Below, in pieces: positions 58,272 through 64,000 of a stretch of DNA of 64,000 bases (within the stretch, counting starts at the first letter, position 1; each line of letters opens with the position of its first letter). Under the pieces are notes generated by a model that saw only the letters and a list, made by a program, of their open reading frames with translations, ran no database searches and had not been told where the DNA came from. The stretch is from contig CAZLWX010000003.1 in the NCBI GenBank assembly GCA_964563295.1, forward strand, positions 1-64,000. Reading direction: 5' to 3'. Source of the DNA: Chryseosolibacter sp964563295. Lineage in GTDB: Bacteria > Bacteroidota > Bacteroidia > Cytophagales > Cyclobacteriaceae. A program made the translations under genes and the position numbers.

Positions 58272-61200
58272 ATGAAAGACCGTCTCAAAATATCATTGAC
58301 GTTCTCACGCTATCATTGGCTGAAAACGTTTCCGGTAGTTGCTCTCTGTCTCGTCATCGATTCCCAACAATTGTTAGCCCAGTTTGCCGATGACTTTTCT
58401 GATGGTGATCTGATGAGTAATCCAGAATGGACAGGCGATCAAAGCAAATTCGCAGTTGATCAAGAACGATTACGCCTGGCCGCGCCAGCGGTGTCGTCGA
58501 GCGCATATCTGTCAACGCCCAGTCAGTCGTTGTACAATGCCACCTGGGAATTTTGGTTACACCTGGACTTTAACCCCACCAGTGGGAATCTGGCGAAAGT
58601 TTTCCTGACATCCGACGTCGCCGATCTTTCAGGTCCATTGAACGGATACTATGTACTCATCGGCAATACGCCGGATGAAGTCAGTTTATACAGACAGTCA
58701 GGAACGAGCAGCACTAAAATCATTGACGGAGAAGATGGTCGTTTGGACTTGTCGACCGTGACTGTCCGGGTTAGAGTGACAAGAGATGCCTTGGGCACAT
58801 GGGAATTGTATACGGACGTCGGCGCAACGGGAGTCGATATTCTTGAAGGAACAGTTACTGACCAGACGCATGCATCGTCGAGCTACTTCGGCGTGTACTG
58901 TCTCTACAGCTCTACCCGTTCGGACAAGTTTCAGTTTGACGACTTCCACGTGGAAGGCGAATCGTTTATCGACCTGGTTGGTCCGGAAGTGTTTTCTGCA
59001 GAACCGATTTCCAGTAGCGCGCTCCTTGTTGGGTTTTCGGAGTTGCTGGATAGTGCGTCCGCCGTTCAAGCCGATCACTACAATGTCTCTCCCGAAATTG
59101 GGATGCCTTCCAGCATTGCGTTGGAAGCCGACCGCAGTAGCGTGGTGTTGCATTTTGATTCGGCGTTTGCAAATGGTTACGAGTATCTCCTGACCGTTAC
59201 CGGAGTTAAAGACACCACAGGGAATCTCATGACGCCGGGCGGGAAGCCTTTCCTTTATTTCATTCCCGTTTTACCTGCCTACCGGGATATTGTTTTAACT
59301 GAATTATTCCCCGATCCGGCTCCTTCCGTTGGTCTTCCGGAAACTGAATTTGTCGAGGTCTTTAACCGCAGCGCATCGCCATTTGAGCTGGCGGGCTGGC
59401 AGATCACGGACGGGTCTTCGACTGCCGTCCTTCATTCATTAATACTTCATCCAGGCGAATACCTGGCACTGGCAACCGAACGATTCGATTCGCTGGCGCA
59501 AATGATGGTGTTGAACGCTCTACCAACCTTGAACAACTCATCAGATCTGATTCGACTGGTGAGCCCCGATGGAATGATGATCGATTCCGTCGGCTATTCG
59601 GTGTCGTGGTATCGCGATCAGGACAAAGCTGGCGGAGGCTGGACACTGGAAATGATTGACCCAAACGATGAATGCAGTGGATCACTGAACTGGAAGGCCA
59701 GCGTCGATTCATCTGGAGGCACTCCCGGACGCATAAATTCAGTATATCTCCCGCGCAACGACACGGTTGGACCATCATTGTTGTCGATGACGTATCTCGG
59801 CGGTGGAGTACTTGCCCTCGAATTTGATGAGAGCCTTCAAGAGGACACGCCCAGTCCCGGGTATTTTTCTATTGAGCCGGCTGTTCAAGTGTCGGACGCC
59901 TCTTATGCGGACGCCGACCGGAAGTTCATAAACCTCACACTTGTTGAAGCGCTCGATTCGACGGCGACGTACACTATTACAATCACGAATCTCCGGGATT
60001 GCCCAGGGAATCTTATCGTTTCTGGAAGGGACTCAATGAAACTTGACACCCTTGCTCCTTTCATCGCTCGGCACAACATAGTGAACGCCCATGAACTCGA
60101 CATTACGTTTTCAGAAAAAGTGGACAGTGTAAACGGCAGTGATCCGGCCAACTACACCATGGTCGGCGTAGGGTCACCCGATAGTCTCAGATTGCTTTCG
60201 GATCACAAAACGGTCCGCACGACCTTCATAGAGCCATTTACCAATGGACTGGGTAACACGCTCGAGATAAAGCATATCACTGACAGGGCCGGAAATAGGA
60301 TGACTCCTGACACTGTCATGTTCCGTTACTTTGTTCCGGTTGCGCCCACATTCAGGGATATTATCATCAGCGAGATTCTTCCTGACCCGGCGCCGACGAT
60401 AGGGCTTCCGGAAGCAGAATTTATCGAAATCTACAATAGAAGCGCGGACCCGTTTAATCTTTCCGGTTGGAAGATCACCGATGGATCGACAACCGGAATT
60501 TTGTCTTCGTTAATACTCCTCCCAGGCGAGTACTTGATTCTGTCATCAACTTCAACAAGAAGTTCCTTCTCTGTTTTTGGTGAGGCAATGGGGCTAAGCG
60601 TCATGCCATCGCTGAATAATGCTGGAGACAACCTTCGGCTTATTTCTCCGGCGGGGATCGTCATTGATTCATTGAGCTATTCGGGCACCTGGTATCGTGA
60701 CGATGAAAAGAAAGATGGTGGATGGTCGTTGGAATTGATCGACGTAGACGATTTATGCCGTGGCGCAGGCAACTGGGCGGCCAGTGTGAGCATCGGTGGA
60801 GGTACGCCAGGCGCTCAGAATTCGGTGTTTGATCATAGGCCCGATTTGCAGGGCCCCAGGCTTATAAACGTAACGCCTACGGACAGCGCCGATTTGTTTC
60901 TAACGTTTGATGAAAATCTTGATGCAATAACTCCATCCAATGCAACTTTTTCGATCGAGCCCGGTGTGAGTATTGTTGGCGTTCGGTTTGGACGTGACCG
61001 GACTGAAATTGTGCTTTCGCTTTCGATGGCACTGGATTCAGCGGAGACATACGTGCTTGAGCTTGCCGCAGTCCACGATTGCCCTGGTAATCTTATCCAG
61101 GAAACTCAGGTGATAATCCGGCTTGATACAATTGCGCCGCTCGTGCAGGCCGTTGAAGTGGTTAGCGAAAGTGAAGTCGACGTGACCTTCAACGAAAAAA

Positions 61201-63059
61201 TGCGACCCGAATCGGCCGTCGCTGTCGGTAACTATTCTTTGTCCGGCAGTTATCCCTCAAAAGTGACGTTGCGCGATGATCACCGCGCAGTGAGATTGCG
61301 GTTTGAAGACGAGTTCGTGAACGGCGTGACGCTTCAGCTTCATATAGCAGGCGTCAACGATGCGGCGGGCAACCCGTTGTTTCCGGTGGTTCTTCCATTC
61401 CTGTACTTCCACGCCATACCGCCTTTGGAAAAAGACCTGGTCTTCACCGAAATCATGGCCGACCCTTCACCTGCCGTACGATTGCCGGAGGTCGAGTTTG
61501 TTGAAATCTACAACCGAAGCACGAACCCTATTCAATTATTGAATTGGCGACTTTCCGATGCATCGACTGTGTGTGTTTTACCCGGATACATAATCCTTCC
61601 CGGCGCTTATCTGATTATCTGTCCTGCGGCCAAGGCAAATCTTTTTGCCCACGGCACAACACTTGGCGTGTCGTCTTTCCCATCGCTGGCGAATTCGGGA
61701 GAGTCGCTGCGGTTGTTGAGTCCTGACGGAGTGACCATTGACTCGATAAATTTTGCGTTCGACTGGTATCGCGATGACGAGAAGAAAGACGGTGGCTGGA
61801 CGCTCGAAAAAATTGACCCTGAAAATCTTTGCGCGGAGGCAGAAAATTGGCGCGCCGCAATGAACGATTCAGGCGGAACGCCAGGCGCGCGGAATTCGAT
61901 CAATGCTAATATGCCTGATCTGACCGGTCCGGCACTGGAGTCAATCTTTCCAGTTGACGCTGCGACCTTGACTCTCACTTTCAACGAGAAACTTGAAAAA
62001 TCAGTACCCTCGGTGGAATCATTTGCGGTCGAGCCCCACGTCCCCATTTCATCTGTGGCTTTTGGCGATCCCAACCTTCGCACCGTGATGGTGGGACTAT
62101 CCGAGGTTTTGACAGGAGGTGTGCTCTATAACCTGGTCTGCTCAGAGATATATGATTGCGCGGGCAACGCGATAGAGGCGGAGCACGGCAACGGTTCCTT
62201 CGCGCTTCCCGAAAAAGCAGAACCGCTTGATGTTGTCATTAACGAGGTGCTCTTCAATCCTCGTCCGACCGGCGTCGATTTTGTTGAAGTCTACAACCGG
62301 TCCGGGAAATACCTTGACTTAAGCAATTGGGTAATTGCGAACGTCAGCGGCGATTCGATTGCCAATGCCCGGTCCATCGTCAGAACTCACGAGCTGCTAC
62401 CTCCGCAAACCTATCGAGTGCTTACGGAAGATGGGAACTTACTCAAGGGTGAGTATCTACAGGCGAAAGAAGAGACGTTTATCGAATGTAAGCTGCCATC
62501 TCTCCCGGATGACGAGGGATCCATCGCGATAGCAGATGACAGGCAGCGAATCATCGATAAGGTCTTGTATTCTGATTCTTATCACTCGGCGCTTATAAAG
62601 GATGACGAAGGAATTTCACTCGAGCGGATCGCGTTCGATGCACCGTCTGATAATTCAAACAACTGGAGATCGGCTACGACAACAAGCGGGTATGCGACAC
62701 CGGGTTTCTTGAATTCCAACTCGCGCACGAATGTGGCTTTGAGTGAATCGATTATTATCGATCCGGAAATCTTCACACCACATTCGGGGCTTCACGATTT
62801 CACCCAGATACGATTCAACTTCGAAAAGAGCGGATACATCGCCAATGTGAGGATATTGGATTCGCACGGGCGTGAGATCAGGCGCATTGCAAACAATGAG
62901 TTGCTGGGTTCCCAGGGTTTTTTCCGGTGGGATGGCGATGCGGACGACGGCTCTCAGGTGAGAATTGGTGCCTACATGGTCTGGATAGAAATCTTTGATC
63001 CGTCCGGGAAGGTGGAGACGTATCGCAAGCGCGTTGTTGTAGGGGGAAACTTCAGGTGA
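58272..63059 (+). CDS. Large surface protein with four lamin-tail domains
   Basis: 1595 residues from the ATG at 58272 (a GTG six codons upstream is an alternative). Signal peptide about 1-37 (ending LLAQ). About 40-230 is a LamG-like jelly-roll (FADDFSDGDLMSNPEWTGDQ). Then three repeats of about 358 residues, each an Ig-like SbsA/Big_5 unit plus a lamin-tail domain; the lamin-tail starts are near residues 336, 694 and 1053, with a fourth, shorter one near 1318 (RDIVLTELFPDPAPSVGLPE, RDIIISEILPDPAPTIGLPE, KDLVFTEIMADPSPAVRLPE, LDVVINEVLFNPRPTGVDFV). The C-terminal ~95 residues form an Ig-like FlgD/gliding-motility-type domain (FFRWDGDADDGSQVRIGAYM), suggesting type IX secretion export. Probably a cell-surface adhesin or nuclease scaffold. 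Confidence 0.82.
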   Translation: MKDRLKISLTFSRYHWLKTFPVVALCLVIDSQQLLAQFADDFSDGDLMSNPEWTGDQSKFAVDQERLRLAAPAVSSSAYLSTPSQSLYNATWEFWLHLDFNPTSGNLAKVFLTSDVADLSGPLNGYYVLIGNTPDEVSLYRQSGTSSTKIIDGEDGRLDLSTVTVRVRVTRDALGTWELYTDVGATGVDILEGTVTDQTHASSSYFGVYCLYSSTRSDKFQFDDFHVEGESFIDLVGPEVFSAEPISSSALLVGFSELLDSASAVQADHYNVSPEIGMPSSIALEADRSSVVLHFDSAFANGYEYLLTVTGVKDTTGNLMTPGGKPFLYFIPVLPAYRDIVLTELFPDPAPSVGLPETEFVEVFNRSASPFELAGWQITDGSSTAVLHSLILHPGEYLALATERFDSLAQMMVLNALPTLNNSSDLIRLVSPDGMMIDSVGYSVSWYRDQDKAGGGWTLEMIDPNDECSGSLNWKASVDSSGGTPGRINSVYLPRNDTVGPSLLSMTYLGGGVLALEFDESLQEDTPSPGYFSIEPAVQVSDASYADADRKFINLTLVEALDSTATYTITITNLRDCPGNLIVSGRDSMKLDTLAPFIARHNIVNAHELDITFSEKVDSVNGSDPANYTMVGVGSPDSLRLLSDHKTVRTTFIEPFTNGLGNTLEIKHITDRAGNRMTPDTVMFRYFVPVAPTFRDIIISEILPDPAPTIGLPEAEFIEIYNRSADPFNLSGWKITDGSTTGILSSLILLPGEYLILSSTSTRSSFSVFGEAMGLSVMPSLNNAGDNLRLISPAGIVIDSLSYSGTWYRDDEKKDGGWSLELIDVDDLCRGAGNWAASVSIGGGTPGAQNSVFDHRPDLQGPRLINVTPTDSADLFLTFDENLDAITPSNATFSIEPGVSIVGVRFGRDRTEIVLSLSMALDSAETYVLELAAVHDCPGNLIQETQVIIRLDTIAPLVQAVEVVSESEVDVTFNEKMRPESAVAVGNYSLSGSYPSKVTLRDDHRAVRLRFEDEFVNGVTLQLHIAGVNDAAGNPLFPVVLPFLYFHAIPPLEKDLVFTEIMADPSPAVRLPEVEFVEIYNRSTNPIQLLNWRLSDASTVCVLPGYIILPGAYLIICPAAKANLFAHGTTLGVSSFPSLANSGESLRLLSPDGVTIDSINFAFDWYRDDEKKDGGWTLEKIDPENLCAEAENWRAAMNDSGGTPGARNSINANMPDLTGPALESIFPVDAATLTLTFNEKLEKSVPSVESFAVEPHVPISSVAFGDPNLRTVMVGLSEVLTGGVLYNLVCSEIYDCAGNAIEAEHGNGSFALPEKAEPLDVVINEVLFNPRPTGVDFVEVYNRSGKYLDLSNWVIANVSGDSIANARSIVRTHELLPPQTYRVLTEDGNLLKGEYLQAKEETFIECKLPSLPDDEGSIAIADDRQRIIDKVLYSDSYHSALIKDDEGISLERIAFDAPSDNSNNWRSATTTSGYATPGFLNSNSRTNVALSESIIIDPEIFTPHSGLHDFTQIRFNFEKSGYIANVRILDSHGREIRRIANNELLGSQGFFRWDGDADDGSQVRIGAYMVWIEIFDPSGKVETYRKRVVVGGNFR
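59276..62460 (+). repeat. Internal repeats within the lamin-tail protein
   Basis: Three protein repeats with a period of about 358 residues (1074-1077 bp), beginning near 59281, 60355 and 61432, plus a fourth partial unit near 62227. The nucleotide sequences have diverged, so these are old duplications. Confidence 0.75.
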
Positions 63060-63060
63060 A

Positions 63061-63372
63061 TCAGACTACGGACGCACGTTTCGAGCGGGGACTTCCGATC
63101 TGATCTTTCCAGTTCCACCACTTCAATTTTTCGGGGTCACGCTTGTTCTTGCTTGTCTTGGCGTAATACACGGCGCAACGAAAGGTGTACAGCAAGCAGC
63201 GATCCTGGACGACGCCGGCGTAATCGTTCGAAACGTCGTACAGGTATTGAGGATTCTTATTCCTGAGGTCAGCCACCGATCTGATCCCAATGTTCCAAAG
63301 ATCGTTGGCTATTGATTTTCCGACGCCTGGAATTTGCATCAGATCGCGGATCGACTGCTGTTTGATATCCAT
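63061..63372 (-). CDS. Helix-hairpin-helix domain protein (Cdd1-like)
   Basis: 103 residues. N-terminal helix-hairpin-helix (DLMQIPGVGKSIANDLWNIG) is followed by SVADLRNKNPQYLYD and VQDRCLLYTFRCAVYYAKTS, the pattern of small Cdd1-type proteins with Cys/aromatic pairs. These bind DNA or act as pathway helpers; no clear role. Exact TATTTTTG box 15 nt upstream. Confidence 0.85.
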   Translation of the reverse strand: MDIKQQSIRDLMQIPGVGKSIANDLWNIGIRSVADLRNKNPQYLYDVSNDYAGVVQDRCLLYTFRCAVYYAKTSKNKRDPEKLKWWNWKDQIGSPRSKRASVV

Positions 63373-63387
63373 GACTCCAGGTTTTCA

Positions 63388-63395
63388 CAAAAATA
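63388..63395 (-). promoter_or_regulatory. -7 promoter box of the HHH protein
   Basis: Minus-strand TATTTTTG, exact TAnnTTTG match, 15 nt before the ATG. Confidence 0.5.
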
Positions 63396-63427
63396 TCCTT
63401 TGGGAGTGACAACGGTATGTCAGCAGG

Positions 63428-64000
63428 TCAATCTTTTTCATCCTGGTAAATGAATGTCTTGCCTTCTCCTTTCTGTTTGATGTAGCCGCGGTACATCCCT
63501 GAAGAATTGAATGTCATGGCAATATTGCCCTGCCGGTCCAGGCCGATAATTCCGCCTTCCCCGCCAAGGGCCGTCAGCTTCTTCATGATTACACTGTCGG
63601 CAGCTTCCTGCAACGACAGGCCGGCGTACTCCATCATGGCCGCGATATCCCTGGCCACACCCAGGCGGATGAAATATTCGCCGTGGCCGGTTGCCGAAAT
63701 GCCGCACGTCTGATTATTGGCGTACGTGCCTGCGCCAATTATGGGAGCATCCCCAACTCGGCCATAGCGCTTGTTGGTCATTCCACCGGTTGAAGTACCA
63801 GCAGCGATGTTGCCAAACTTATCCAGAGCAACTGCGCCAACCGTGCCGAATTTCCGGCTGTCGGAATACGGATCGTAAAGAGAGGCCTGATCATCGTCAC
63901 TTTCTTTTGCGCGCTGCAGCTGGCGATATCGAAGGGAGTCGAAGAAGTAAGATGGATCGACAATTTCAAGGCCTTGTTCTTTGGCGAACTTCTCAGCTCC
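63428..64000 (-). CDS. Isoaspartyl peptidase/L-asparaginase (N-terminus outside window)
   Basis: The frame is open from 64000 to the stop at 63428, so about 190 C-terminal residues are present. This is the Ntn-hydrolase asparaginase_2 family, cleaved at a threonine: the segment GTVGAVALDKFGNIAAGTST contains the autoprocessing threonine (GT-VGAVA), and NQTCGISATGHGEYFIRL, EYAGLSLQEAADSVIM and GEGGIIGLDRQGNIAMTFNS follow. The family cleaves isoaspartyl dipeptides and asparagine. An in-frame ATG at 63781 is internal and not the start. Confidence 0.9.
   Translation of the reverse strand, partial: GAEKFAKEQGLEIVDPSYFFDSLRYRQLQRAKESDDDQASLYDPYSDSRKFGTVGAVALDKFGNIAAGTSTGGMTNKRYGRVGDAPIIGAGTYANNQTCGISATGHGEYFIRLGVARDIAAMMEYAGLSLQEAADSVIMKKLTALGGEGGIIGLDRQGNIAMTFNSSGMYRGYIKQKGEGKTFIYQDEKD

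Overview
The window reads as chromosomal DNA of a member of the Bacteroidota, most likely a cytophagal (Cytophagales) lineage of medium GC. Pointers are a GldJ-type gliding/type IX secretion lipoprotein, two DUF6089 outer-membrane proteins, a DUF4175 giant protein, a PadR regulator paired with an ATPase-less FtsX-type permease, a large lamin-tail/Ig surface protein, and repeated exact copies of the Bacteroidota -7 promoter element TAnnTTTG upstream of genes. Shine-Dalgarno sequences are mostly absent. No rRNA, tRNA, phage, insertion sequence or CRISPR array was seen.

Layout. 0-10 kb: SNF2 helicase (cut by the left edge), LolC/E-like permease and rbfA, a GT-C-like membrane protein, the glyA-tatC-rpiB operon, two TPM-domain proteins and pdxJ. 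10-23 kb: an envelope-biogenesis stretch (yqeY, cvpA, hydrolase, CBS protein, nadK, two DUF6089 proteins, uppS, bamA, two Skp/OmpH chaperones, LD-carboxypeptidase), then a tightly coupled minus-strand operon of a DinB-fold protein, an ATP-grasp ligase and a LysE exporter. 23-30 kb: small secreted and membrane proteins, then a fatty-acid beta-oxidation operon (MarR regulator, fused 3-hydroxyacyl-CoA dehydrogenase/enoyl-CoA hydratase, thiolase, acyl-CoA dehydrogenase). 30-35 kb: PadR-permease pair and a TPR protein. 35-40 kb: candidate replication-origin region with clustered DnaA-box-like 9-mers next to a very AT-rich tract, then a lipoprotein, a methyltransferase and mnmG, with parS-like sites just upstream of mnmG. 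40-51 kb: ybeY, a histidine-kinase-like ATPase, the DUF4175 protein, an AhpD-like protein, comF, gldJ-like gene and mfd. 51-64 kb: small membrane protein and redoxin lipoprotein, THUMP-like methyltransferase, an active/inactive M16 peptidase pair, DUF4382 lipoprotein, asd, the 1595-residue lamin-tail protein, an HHH protein and an isoaspartyl peptidase cut by the right edge.

Most of the content is housekeeping. The strongest unexpected signal is that the window probably contains, or lies very near, the chromosome origin: five 9-mers one mismatch from the DnaA box lie within about 250 bp, flanked by a tract near 10-20% GC, with a near-perfect parS 4.5 kb away beside mnmG and an apparent local change of GC skew. 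Second is the DinB / ATP-grasp / LysE operon, which looks like a small make-and-export pathway of unknown product. Third is a set of genes whose -7 box sits only 5-7 nt before the start codon, suggesting leaderless transcripts.
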